From positions 12,702,850-12,766,849 of the forward strand of contig NC_134029.1 in assembly GCF_964204645.1 (NCBI RefSeq): a stretch of DNA of 64,000 nt. The letters are read 5' to 3'. A program made the translations under genes and the position numbers. Origin of the DNA: Tubulanus polymorphus. Lineage: Eukaryota; Nemertea; Palaeonemertea; Tubulaniformes; Tubulanidae. Of this stretch, positions 34,460-45,124 are shown one piece after another (positions within the stretch are counted from its first letter, which is position 1; each line of letters begins with the position of its first letter). The notes below the pieces were generated by a model. That model searched no databases, was not told where the DNA came from, and saw only the letters and a program-made list of their open reading frames with translations.

Positions 34460-34752
34460 ATCTAATCACAAGTCTCATAATTTACAAGCCTCAACACGTT
34501 GAGTATTGCATATTACATGTTGATTCTAGAACCATCCATCTAGAAAACTACATTAGCCAATCACAGTTGAGTATTACTCTAGCCAATCACAGTTGAGTAT
34601 TTCCAGCCAATCACAGTTGAATATTCCCTATTACTCTATCCAATCACAGTTGAGTATTTCCAGCCAATCACAGTTGAGTATTTTACTATTAATCTATCCA
34701 ATCACAGTTGAGTATTACTCTATCCAATCACAGTTGAGTATTCCCTTACACT
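34460..34752 (+). repeat. CCAAT-type tandem repeats in the TIR of B
   Basis: About nine irregularly spaced copies of CCAATCACAGTTGAGTATT, separated by TACTCTA or TTCCAG. A related longer block (AATCACAAGTCTCATAATTT) occurs at both edges. Each copy carries a CCAAT-box core upstream of the TATA box and PolB. The same array, reversed, lies at 63,626-63,919. Confidence 0.75.
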
Positions 34753-34819
34753 TGCCAATCACAAGCCTCATAATTTACAAGTCTCAACACGCAGCTGGGT
34801 TTTCCCCACTGTTGAGTAG

Positions 34820-34828
34820 TATAAATAG
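34820..34828 (+). promoter_or_regulatory. TATA box upstream of PolB (copy B)
   Basis: TATAAATAG followed by GCGGGAC, about 90 bp before the PolB start and downstream of the CCAAT repeats. This is the arrangement of an RNA polymerase II core promoter. Being in the TIR it is repeated on the minus strand near 46,250, facing the chimeric ORF. Polinton C lacks this block. Confidence 0.6.
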
Positions 34829-34919
34829 GCGGGACTCACACGTGGTTGGACTCACAGGTGGCGGGACGCGTTGAGAGGTAAGTGTTATGTTCAATTTTAA
34901 TAAAAAATTTGATATTAAA

Positions 34920-37900
34920 ATGGAAGCAAATAAGTACTACTGTTCAACATGTAATATCAATATAGATAAATCCCAAAAAGCAAGACACAATAGAACTAAA
35001 ACACATTTAGAGAATAAATTGAAATTAGAATATGAAGATGATATATTAGAAACTAAATTAGATGAATTAAAGAATGAAAAAGAAACTTATAAATGTGATA
35101 CATGTAATCAATCATTCAGTGATAAAAGATATTATAAAGAACATTTAAAATCTAAAAGTCATTTTAGAAATAAGAATAATGATATTTTAGGTGAAGATTA
35201 TTTTGATGAAGATAATGATAAGAAACAGAAGACAATTAAAAGCATAAAAAATAAATTAAACAATAAAAGACCATACATGGAAGATGTAAGAAATTATATT
35301 AATTCATTAGATAATAAAAAAGATATTGAGATAACCGAAGCATTTAAAAGTGATATTGGCCCAGCAGCTATCGAGTTTAAATTTCATAAAGGAAAAACAT
35401 TAGAAGAAAATAAAAAACATTTAGAAAATATGAAAGAAATAATAAAAATGATTACAGATGTTGAATATCCTAAAATAAGTATATCAGTTAAAGTAAAGTT
35501 TATAAAATCTGAAGATAAACCAATATATAATATAAATTCTCATTCACAACATATTATATCTAAACAACATATAGATGATAAATTAGATAAATGTTATAAT
35601 GAAGTAAAAACTAAAATAGAAGAGAAATATTTTGAAGGATCTGGTTTAATATTTGATGAAATAATATTTATGACTTTACATGTTTATAACACAAAATATA
35701 ATAAGTTAACTAAATCAAAACCAATAGATGAAAATAATGTATCATATTATAAAGAACCAGATATTGAAGCATCGAGTTATATCAAACTACCATTTAAAAC
35801 TAATGCTGTTATAAACGTACAAAATGAAGATAATAAATGTTTTCTATGGGCTATAATAAGTTGTATACATCCAACAGAAGATATTACACATAGTTTTAGA
35901 TTAACTCATTATAAACCATTTGAAAATAATTATAAGATAGATAAGTATCCTGTTATAATTAAAGACATCCCAAAAATAGAAAGAGATAATAATTTAAGAA
36001 TAAATGTATTTGATTTAATTAAATTACCAAATACAAAAGGCAACAACATAAAACATTATACATTATAACCTTTATATCTATCAAAAGATTATGATTCAAA
36101 GGATGTTATAGATATATTATATTATGAGAATCATTATATGTGGATAAAACGTATTGATTTATTTTTCAAATCAGAAAATGATTTTGATAATAAAATATAT
36201 CTATGTAGAAAATGTATAACTAAATTCAGAACTGAAAGTGCATTATTAAATCATAAACAATTATGTGAAAATCATGATTATTGTAAATTAGTTTTACCAA
36301 ATGAAAAAGATAAAATATTAGAATTCAAAAAATATGATTACAAAAATAAAGTACCATTTGTTATATATGGAGATTTTGAATCATTAAATAAAGAACTAAC
36401 TGATCAAGATAGAAAAGAAATATATTATAAAAGAAAGAAATTAAATTTTAATGAAAATGATTTTTCAGATGAACCACCAAAAACAAATACTATTAAATAG
36501 ATTCATCAATCAGCTGCAGCTTTCGGGTTATATATTAAATCTGATTATCCAGAACTAATTGAAAGTGAATATTATGATTATAGAAATGAAAATGTTATCA
36601 ATCATTTTTGTGACTTATTAATTGAATATGAATTAAGATTTAGTAAATTATTAAATACAAATATAGAAATTATAATGACAGAAGAAGATAAAGAAGAATT
36701 TGTGTTTTCAGGTAAATGTTATTATTGTGAAAAGATATTTAATTATAAAGATAAAAAAGTAAGAGACCATGATCATTTGAATGGAAAGTTTAGAGGCGCT
36801 GCACATGAGAATTGTAACTTACAAGCTAAGAAAATTAATTTTGTACCAGTTATATTTCATAATCTATCTGGATATGATGCACATTTATTTATCAAACAGT
36901 TATGTCATAAAATAGAAGAAATTAATAATGAAATAGAAATATTAAATTCAAATAGATCAAAAGATAAAATACCAACTTATAAATTTAGAATGTTAGCTAA
37001 AACATCTGAGAATTATATATCATTCCAATTTGGTTGCCTCAGATTTATAGATTCATATAGATTTTTAAATAGTTCATTAGATAACTTATCAAAATCATTA
37101 GTTGATGATGAATTAAGAATATTAAAGCAACACTACCCAAATAATGATGATTTTCAATTAATGAGATATAAAGGTGCAATTCCATATTCATTTTATAAAT
37201 CACATAATGATTTCAATATAACTGAATTATTGAAAGAGCAATTCTATGATGAATTAAAAAATGAATATGTTAAAGATAAAGTATATAATAGAACATTGAA
37301 TATTTGGAATCATTTCAAAATAGAAAATCATGGGCAATTAGTAGATTTATATTTAAAATCAGATGTATTATTATTAACCGATATATTCGAAAGGTTTAGA
37401 GATGTAAACCTAAAATATTTCAATATTGATCCTTGTCATTGTTATTCATCACCAGGATTAACATGGGATTGTGGATTAAAATTTACAAAAATAAAAATGG
37501 ATTTGTTAACAAATATAGATCAATTACTATTATTTGAAAAATCTATAAGAGGAGGTGTTTCAGGTGTATTAGGTGATAGATATTTCAATGTAAATGATAA
37601 CCCCGGATATAAGTTATTATATATAGATGCAAATAATTTGTATGGTTGGGCAATGATGGAACCACAACCTTATGGAGTATTTGAATTACCTGAAGTTTTA
37701 CAGAATGAAAATAATGTTAAATTTGATTGGAAGAAAAGAATTCTAGATATTGCAGATGATTCAGATACTGGTTACTTCTTTGTTGTAGATTTAGAATATC
37801 CTGAACATATTAAATTTAAATCTAGAAATCTAGCTTACTGCCCCGAACATAAAACTGTAACTCATGAAGAATTATCAAGTTATCAAAAAAGAATTAAACC

Positions 37901-37977
37901 TGAAAATCATATTCATACAGAAAAGTTAATGGTAACTCAAGAAGATAAATATAATTATGTAGTACATTATAGAATGT
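34920..37977 (+). pseudogene. Protein-primed DNA polymerase B, broken (copy B)
   Basis: Homologue of the 1,341-aa polymerase at 46,659. Start at 34,920 chosen by homology and the TATTAAAATG context; an in-frame ATG at 34,887 is also possible. Both N-terminal fingers, the exonuclease motifs (YGDFES, FHNLSGYDAHLF, FIDSYRF) and motif A (LLYIDANNLYGWAM) are present. In-frame stops occur at about 36,067 and 36,498. At 37,977 the sequence jumps after HYRML into the coiled-coil protein gene, losing catalytic motifs B and C. It cannot make an active polymerase. Confidence 0.9.
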
Positions 37978-39341
37978 TACAGATACAATTGTTAACGAAT
38001 TATTACCAACAGTTGTAATAGATGAAATTGATTCAGAAGGTGTTGTAGAACAAATTTTTAAAGATGACCCATATTTCACGAATAATTTAGAATTTAAAAA
38101 TGATTCATGGTATTATAATGTTAATTTAAATAACAAAATTGTATCAATTCAATTATCTAAAATGGTTCAAGAAAATATTTTTGAACCTGAAATGTTAGCA
38201 AGATCTACAATTGAACGTTCAAAAGGTGGCGCAGAATTTCTCAGAATTATATGGATTGCAGTCGATAGAATAAATGAAGAAGAACCAATTCCTAATATTG
38301 ATATAAACAAATATTCACCATTTAAAAATCCAAATTCAAATCCTACTGATTTTGATCCAGAATTGGAAGAGAATAGAAATCGATTAGATAGATTAAGATC
38401 TTCAACACCCGAAACATCGAGAAGAGACACTCAACAAATTGATAATTATTCAAGTCAATTACAATTAACATTAGAAAAACAAATTGATAGATTAAGTGAT
38501 TCAGAAGAAGAAATGAATAGTACTGGAATAAATCGACTGCGATACTGGAAAAGGATTTCTTAATTTAACTGATGAAGAAATAGAAACATTTCCTGAACAA
38601 ATACGTAGAGAAATTAAAGGTATACAAGTATCATCTGATGAAATTGCTAATATTAAGATGAGATTTTCTAAAATAACCATGTTAGAAAAAGAATTAGTTA
38701 ATGCAGATGAAGAATTAAAACAATTAGAATTAAATAGAGATCATCAAGTAGTTTATGAAGCTGATTATGAAAGCAGAAAGTTAGCTTTAGTAAAAGAAAT
38801 AGATGATTTAGAATATAACATAAAATTACAAAAAGAAGAAAGAGATATATTATTAAAATCATATGATCTTAATCATATTAAAAAATTAAAAGTTATTTTT
38901 AAAGATTTGTTGATAAAACCAGATTCTGAAATATCATTGAAAGATAGAATAAAGTTATTATTTAAATTAGAAGGAATAACAATTCTTTCAATTCTAACAG
39001 CTGTAACTATGTTATTTACAACAATTGGTTTAGCTATATCAAATGCTTTAAAATCTACTCCTACTCCCACTCCTAACAAACCGGATAAACCCCCAGGTAA
39101 TAATTCTATACAAGATAAACTTAAAGATGGTTTAAAGAAATTAGCAAAATATTTATGGGAACTATCAAAGAAATCTGCTGCAGCTTTACCAGGAATTATT
39201 GCATCAATTGTTGGTTTTATATTGAAATCTGCAGGAAACATTATTAACTTTGCTGCTGAACATATTATTTTATTTTTAATTACAGTTGTAAGTGCTATTA
39301 TTTTTGGATTAGTAAACATGATATCAAAAAATATCAAGTAA
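37978..39341 (+). pseudogene. Coiled-coil/membrane virion-type protein, 5'-deleted (copy B)
   Basis: Joined to PolB by the internal deletion, starting at the codons for VTDTIVNELLP (about residue 111 of the protein at 54,732). It is open to about 38,563, then frameshifted in the same region where C has its frameshift, and open again with the coiled coil (38,658 on), the STPTPTPNKPDKPPG linker and the C-terminal hydrophobic segments ending at 39,341. Confidence 0.8.
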
Positions 39342-39381
39342 CCATGATCAAAAATAAATAATTAATTTTTTTGTTAAATAA

Positions 39382-40588
39382 ATGAGTGGGAGTTATATCA
39401 ATCCTTCTAAGAATCATAGAATATCTGATGCTATTAAAGCAGAAAGATCACATCGTATAATTACTCATAACCCTTCAAATATTAATCCCGATGAAACTTT
39501 ATACGTTAGAATCCCTCGATTAACACATTATAAAAGTAATCGGTAATAATAATAATTATGTTGTTGATAATGTTGGAAGATATTTGATTAAAAAGTTAAC
39601 AATAAAGATTGGTCCAGAAACAGTTTTCTCATTAGATGATTATAATTTATTTATGCATTATAAAGATTTATGGTTAACTAAAGAAAATAGAAATAATATG
39701 ATATTTCAAGGCATCCAATCAGAAAACCAAAATAAATTAAGATCAGAAGCTAATAGCGCAATATTAACTAATGCTGTAGATAAATTGATAAAAAGTATAT
39801 ATGGAAGCAAATATAAAATTCCATTAGACTTTGAATTGATAAATAATAATGCACCTTTATATAAATACGCAATTCAAGAAGACGTTATATTCGAAATAAC
39901 ATTTGCTCCTGTAAATGAAATTGTATTATCTAGCGTTAATAAAGATATGAGTTATAAATTATCGAATATATGTTTAGAATATGATACAGTAACTGATGAA
40001 AATTTTTCAAGTATAATTCAAACTCAATACAATCAAGGATTTTCATTATTATATGATTATATTGATAAATTTAAAACCGTAACTATTAATGCAAATGATG
40101 AAATAATTAATGAGAATATTAACTTCCCAAGAAGATCTATTAAAGGTATATTAATATTTTTTACCATTGCAACATATACTAATGGCGCAATAAATGTTGA
40201 TAATTATTATAATCCTGAAATAACAAAAGTAGAAATAACTATCGAAGGAATAGCAAATAAAATATTTTGTCAAGGAATGAGAATGATTGATCAATGGCCA
40301 GAAATTAGAAAACATTTTATGAATGAAAAAGTGAAATCATCTGAAAATTGTAACATTAATCAAATTGATTATTATACCGGCAATAAATATGCATTATGGT
40401 TAGATTTTAGAACAACAGAGGATAATTCATTACATGGTTCTGGAAAAAAACTACAGAACACTAAAGATGGAATACAATTATTCATGACAAAGAATAAAGG
40501 AATCAAAAATTTTAAAATGCACATTTATATTATATCTGACGCGCAATTAAATATTGTAAATTCTCAATTAAATAGTGTTATGTATTAA
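39382..40588 (+). pseudogene. Major capsid protein pseudogene (copy B)
   Basis: Start matches MSGSYI at 56,494, preceded by TTTTTTTGTTAAATAA. A deletion of about 40 bp with frameshift after IPRLT (about 39,525) removes the segment equivalent to residues 50-64 of C. From 39,584 the frame is open for 334 codons to the end, including DLWLTKENRNNM, which in C is broken by a stop. B and C therefore have different capsid lesions. Confidence 0.85.
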
Positions 40589-40620
40589 AATTTTAACTTT
40601 AATAAAAAATCTTATATTAA

Positions 40621-41784
40621 ATGGAAGGTGGTAAAGTATATAAACATATTCCATACATCGATACACATGAAAATAATGATGGTTTATATTATGTAATACC
40701 TTTTAATATAGCTTTGATATTTGATCCTATTTTCAAAATTTATAAAACTAAACTAATAGAAATCGATAATAATAAAAGTGAAGTTGTTGATAATTTAAGT
40801 AATGTAATTGATAATAATGTAATACCTTCTACATCTAATAATATAATACCTACTACATCTAATAATGATAAGATTGAACCTGATATCAAAACCAAAAAGA
40901 CAAATGAAAAATATTGTGATGTATGTAAGAAATATATATCATATAAAAATTGGGCATCACATAAGAAATCAAATAAACATATAGAAAAAGAAAAGAATAA
41001 TAATGATAATAATATATCTGATAATAATATAATAGATAATATCATAGATAATGTTAATACAATTGAAACAAATGATACCATAGATAATATAACAGATAAT
41101 GTTAATACAATTGAAACAAATGATACCATAGATAATATAACAGATAATGTTGATACAATTGAAACTAATGATAATGAAACAATTGATGATTCTAAAAAAC
41201 ATTGTAACATTTGTAATTTAGATATTTCTAAAAGTAATTTTTCTAAACATAAAAAATCTCAAGCGCATATAGAAAATGAAAAGAAATTAGAAGAAATAGA
41301 AAGAAATAAAATGTGTCAATATTGTAATAAGAAAATTGAACCTGTTGATGAAAATACTCATTATAAATCAAAGTTACATCTAATTAATGTTTATAAAATG
41401 GTGAGTATGATACCATTGTTAAATAACCCAAATAAATATATCAGATATTTTAATCCTAAAACTAACCAATATTATATATTCTATAAGTTGTTATTTGATA
41501 AATTATTAGCTTATGCAGAAGATAATCCTAAACAAATATATAAATTGTTATATTTAAGAAAAATAGATTTAAATTATCTGATAACTAATTTTGGATATCA
41601 TTTTGATTTTGATTATGATGATTTTGATGAATACTTAGAAAAATTAAGAGAAAAAGCTAATTTACCTACTAATAATTATGTTAAGATGGCTCAATTAAAA
41701 TTAATAAATCTACCTAAGACTTTTGGTGAATTAGATATAAACAGAGATGATTTTATAAATATATTAGAAACAAAATTAGAATAA
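40621..41784 (+). CDS. Three-finger C2H2 zinc protein, 387 aa (copy B)
   Basis: Intact. N-terminus MEGGKVYKHIPYIDTHEN, then a low-complexity stretch. Three C2H2-type fingers: YCDVCKKYISYKNWASHKKS (about residue 98), HCNICNLDISKSNFSKHKKS (about 197) and MCQYCNKKIEPVDENTHYKS (about 237). Between the first two is a tandem repeat of NTIETNDTIDNITDNV-like 17-residue units, more numerous than in C. The C-terminal 130 residues are helical and acidic. The fingers resemble those at the N-terminus of the element's own PolB (C-x2-C-x12-H-x5-H). Likely nucleic-acid binding; role unknown. Preceded by AATAAAAA and TATTAAATG. Confidence 0.75.
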   Translation: MEGGKVYKHIPYIDTHENNDGLYYVIPFNIALIFDPIFKIYKTKLIEIDNNKSEVVDNLSNVIDNNVIPSTSNNIIPTTSNNDKIEPDIKTKKTNEKYCDVCKKYISYKNWASHKKSNKHIEKEKNNNDNNISDNNIIDNIIDNVNTIETNDTIDNITDNVNTIETNDTIDNITDNVDTIETNDNETIDDSKKHCNICNLDISKSNFSKHKKSQAHIENEKKLEEIERNKMCQYCNKKIEPVDENTHYKSKLHLINVYKMVSMIPLLNNPNKYIRYFNPKTNQYYIFYKLLFDKLLAYAEDNPKQIYKLLYLRKIDLNYLITNFGYHFDFDYDDFDEYLEKLREKANLPTNNYVKMAQLKLINLPKTFGELDINRDDFINILETKLE

Positions 41785-42197
41785 TTATTATAAAACTAAT
41801 TTATATAACTTTATACTAGACGTACGTAAGAATTCTTACCAAAATTCTTACTTTCTTACTTTCTTGGCAAGAATCTTACTTTCTTGTACGTCTAGTACAT
41901 AGATATATAATTTAGTTTTCATAAAAATTAAAAACATAAAATTATTAATCTAAGTATAGAAATAGTTATAATATAATCTATTTTTATTTTTATTAAGAGA
42001 AAACATATAATTTATTCATTTTTATAATTTAAATTTAGAATAATTATTATAAAACTAATTTATATATCTATATACTAGACGTACGTAAGAATTCTTACCA
42101 AGATTCTTACTTTCTTGGCAAGAATCTTACTTTCTTACTCGTACGTCTAGTACATAGATATATAAATTAGTTTCTATAATATTCCAAATTATAAATT
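41785..42197. other. Convergent intergenic region with two palindromes (copy B)
   Basis: Lies between the ends of the two gene arms. Hairpins at 41,815-41,896 and 42,074-42,151 start ACTAGACGTACGTAAG and end with CGTACGTCTAGT, with AAGAAAGTAAGA-type text inside and flanks TTATATATCTATATACT/GTACATAGATATATAA that extend the second stem. Candidate two-way transcription end, replication or recombination site. Confidence 0.7.
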
Positions 42198-42809
42198 TTA
42201 TTTTATAAATTTATATTCATATGGAAATTGTAGTCTCAGTAATAATTTTGAACCTTTATTATTCTTTAATTTATTCATATATTCATCGTGTAATTCAGTA
42301 GGTATAATTTGATTTTCTTCCAATGATTGTTGCATAGATTTTTTATCTTTGTTATAAAATAAAACTAGAAATCTAATGTTTTCTCTAAAGTCTTTAACAA
42401 TTGAATTATATTTTTGATTTAAAACCCAAGTTGTTATCCCAAAATGTTTCCCAGAGAAAGCTAGATAACATAACTCACTTTCTCTAACTTTTGAATCATG
42501 TAAATTTGCGCAATCATCTATAATGAATAATGTATTTGATCCTTTATAAGTATCAATTGCTATTTTTATACAATTATCTAAATTTTCTTTTACTGTTTTA
42601 GGATCTAATATAATAAACTTTTTCATCTTAACTATATCTCTACTATATGTTTTATTCATTTCATAAGTAGGACAGAATAATATTATATTATCAAAATGAT
42701 TCTTATAAATAGTTTCTAACAAGTCTAATATGAAATGTGTTTTACCACAATTGGTTACTCCAGTTATTAACATATTATGCGGTTCAAATATAAATAAATC
42801 TTTATTCAT
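42198..42809 (-). CDS. A32-like DNA packaging ATPase, 203 aa (copy B)
   Basis: Intact. Walker A GVTNCGKTHF (about residues 16-25) and Walker B TLFIIDDCA (about 97-105), followed by SGKHFGITTWVLNQKYNS with the sensor-like Gln. This is the FtsK/HerA-type ATPase of the poxvirus A32 family, which pumps element DNA into capsids. Length is normal for Polintons. The start ATG overlaps the integrase stop by 8 bases, so the two are read from one minus-strand unit. Confidence 0.9.
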   Translation of the reverse strand: MNKDLFIFEPHNMLITGVTNCGKTHFILDLLETIYKNHFDNIILFCPTYEMNKTYSRDIVKMKKFIILDPKTVKENLDNCIKIAIDTYKGSNTLFIIDDCANLHDSKVRESELCYLAFSGKHFGITTWVLNQKYNSIVKDFRENIRFLVLFYNKDKKSMQQSLEENQIIPTELHDEYMNKLKNNKGSKLLLRLQFPYEYKFIK

Positions 42810-43914
42810 TTATTCTTTTAATTTTACTAGATAAAATCCATTCATTAAATTTATCATCATATCCTTTATATTTCACCAAAGAATACTTTTTTCCTTTAAG
42901 AGTTTTTGTTTTCAATACTTTTTCTATTTTGTATTCTATTTCATCTGGATTTGGTACAAGTGATAATTCTTGTTCATAGAAATAACCTAATATTTCTTCA
43001 TCTTTTAAATCTTCTAATTTATAAACAAAAGGTTTAGTTAATATTATCTTTTTAATCTTGAATATTTCTTCTGTAAAATTTGGGGTATAACCTTTATAAA
43101 AGGTTTTTCTACATTTAGATATTCTTACGTGTTGTCATATTTTAAATCTAGGTTCACCGAAATCATGTGTAACAAACGCACCATATAAATTATTCCAAAC
43201 TATTTCTGAATTATCTTCTTTTCTAGCTTATATAGGTTTCATATTTATAGAACTATGTTTAGAATTATTATAACCTTTCACTAAATCATCTAACACATCG
43301 ATATATTTATATGTTTCATTAGCAGTAAAATATTTCCACATTCTAGTTTTCAATGTTTTATTAAATCTTTCTATAATAGATGCTTTTTTATCTGAGTGTG
43401 TTGAAAAATACTCTACATCGTTATCAGATAATAGTTTTTTAAAATGTTTGTTATAAAATTCCTTACCTTCATCAAATTGTATCTTATCTGGAATAGCTTC
43501 TTTAAATATTGATTTAAAAGCATTTGTAACTTCTATACCAGTTTTATTTTTGATTGGAATTGACCATGCATATCTACTGAATATATCTATAACATTTAAT
43601 ATCCAGAAATATCCTTTGTTGTATTCTTCTAAGTTCTTCATGTCAATTAAATCTGCTTGCCATTGTTGATCGATATATGAAACCATAACTTTTCTTGTTA
43701 AATAAGTTTTATCCATTTTCTTGTGGATTTGATATGTTGGTTGATTTTGTAACCATGATTTTAATTCACTATATTTTATATTGCCATGTGGGTGCCGTAC
43801 GGCACCATTTTCATTATCAGATTTAATTTTATTCCATAATTCTGAAACGTTAGAATATGATACTTCACTTTCTAGGTTATAATATAAATCTCTTAAATAT
43901 TGTTCTTTTTTCAT
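42802..43914 (-). pseudogene. Chromodomain integrase with two nonsense codons (copy B)
   Basis: Retrovirus-type DDE integrase. QADLIDM, IQFDEGKEF and IIERFNKTLK carry the catalytic acids. A stop at about 43,226 (after NMKPI) ends the 228-codon open frame, and a second lies near 43,134. The chromodomain-like end (YKIEKVLKTKTLKGKKYSLV) is intact to the stop at 42,802. The mini-insert at 43,783-43,806 adds 7 residues (AVRHPHG) before the core. Confidence 0.9.
43783..43806 (-). repeat. GC-rich palindromic mini-insert, copy 2
   Basis: Core GGTGCCGTACGGCACC (a perfect 16-bp palindrome) followed by CACATGGC on the minus strand, inside the integrase N-terminal region. Copies A and C lack it at this position; the net gain is 21 bp, so the frame is kept and AVRHPHG is added. 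Confidence 0.8.
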
Positions 43915-43920
43915 CTTATT

Positions 43921-44280
43921 TTAATCCATTAATATTAATCTTGGTTTATTTTCAATGACTTTATCATTTGACTTATTTGGTATGATAGGTTTGTTGTTAT
44001 TGGAATCATTATTGTTATCATCAGATTTGAATTTTGATTTATATATTACACCGGAGAATATAATAATTGTGATTAACCCAATTGTAATATATAAGTAATT
44101 ATTTCTTCCACTATTAGAAGAATCAGATGGATTATTATTTGAATCAATATCAGGTGATTCATTTATATCAGTTAATTTCTTTTTCTTAGCTTTTTTTAAT
44201 TCTGCAGATCTTTTACCTAATTCTCTTGCCCATTTAATTTGTTTCTCGGATCTAGCCTTTTTCTTAACGCTATCACTCAT
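43921..44280 (-). CDS. 119-aa basic single-span protein (copy B)
   Basis: Intact homologue of 61,069-61,452 without its mini-insert. Basic N-terminus (KKKARSEKQIKWARELGKRS), one membrane-type segment (LYITIGLITIIIFSGVIY) and a polar tail. The start overlaps the end of the 194-aa gene (ATGA overlap), and its stop lies 6 bases from the integrase start region. Confidence 0.75.
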   Translation of the reverse strand: MSDSVKKKARSEKQIKWARELGKRSAELKKAKKKKLTDINESPDIDSNNNPSDSSNSGRNNYLYITIGLITIIIFSGVIYKSKFKSDDNNNDSNNNKPIIPNKSNDKVIENKPRLILMD

Positions 44281-44875
44281 TTATTTTAGTTAATTTTTGT
44301 TCTGATTCATTTTCTGTTTCGCTGTTTGGTTGTAGTACATCTGTTTCGTTCTTACCTGATTTATATTCCATAGGCTTGATGTTCGAAAATGTTATGACGC
44401 CAGTAGAAATTAATGTCATAACCGATCCTAATTGAAATGAAGCATATCCAACCCATTTTTGTAATTCAGTCATAACTAAGTAGTCATTTTTCAAATCACT
44501 ATATAATTTATTTTCATCATCAATTGGTATTAACTGGTTACATAACTTAGAATAACATTTGACAATACCATTCGAAATAGAATCATTTATTTTAGATAAT
44601 CTTGCCTCTTCATAAATCTTAAAATATTTTATTACTTTATCGGGTTTCATAGCATCTAATTCTTGAAAAGTAATAGTCTTAGTTAAAAACTCTTTAGTTT
44701 TTCCACCGGCAATCAATAGTTCTAGATGATGCTTACAATATAAATAGTATTCATAATCTATATTGTTATTAACTTGAATAGAATTAGAAACAACTGTATC
44801 TTTATTATCACTAATACCTTAATCATCTAATGTTTTTTCAATATCAATACTATTCTTATTAGATTTCTTTGACAT
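44273..44875 (-). pseudogene. 194-aa conserved protein with early stop (copy B)
   Basis: Starts MSKKSNKN at 44,875, with a nonsense codon at about residue 17-18 (near 44,820). The remainder is open from about residue 55 and contains ELQKWVGYASFQLGSVMTLI. Otherwise nearly identical to the intact copy at 61,445-62,029. Upstream is a T-run and CTAATATAAATG. Confidence 0.8.
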
Positions 44876-45124
44876 TTATATTAGAGAAAAAAAGCAAAAA
44901 AAATATTATAAGTATTCTTCAAATGATACTAGATAGTTAAAGTTAAAGAACTCTAGTATTGACTACTGATACTAGCTATTTGAATTTAAAGAATTTCTAT
45001 TCGGATCTATTCAAAATATAAAGTATTCTCTTTTTGAAAAGAAAATATTAAAAATATAATAGAATTCACTGGTTAGTTGAAGTTGTGTAATTGTTAATAT
45101 TTTTTATTTGAGATATATTAATCT

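Larger units (their letters stand above)
34264..35033 (+). repeat. Left TIR of Polinton B (about 770 bp)
   Basis: Outer palindrome (34,264-34,457), CCAAT-type tandem repeats (34,460-34,752), a promoter block with TATA box, and the first 38 codons of PolB up to GAATAT at 35,033. The complement is found at 46,042-46,319 and then, after Polinton C, from 63,626 to the window end. The base before the start completes TGCAGT, the putative left target site. Confidence 0.85.

Noticed and set aside
34460-34752. CCAATCACAGTTGAGTATT repeats as CRISPR or as protein-coding (serine/glutamine-rich frame at 34,593-34,874)
   Set aside because: Spacing is irregular, the sequence is non-coding TIR, and the open frame merely reads the repeat.
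38873-39337. Antisense 154-157-codon frames opposite the coiled-coil gene tail (also 55,980-56,453)
   Set aside because: Conserved only because the sense coding is conserved; no start context of the element's type.
40740-41210. Long antisense frame opposite the zinc-finger gene
   Set aside because: A shadow of the sense gene: it consists of hydrophobic repeats complementary to the Asn/Asp/Ile-rich linker.
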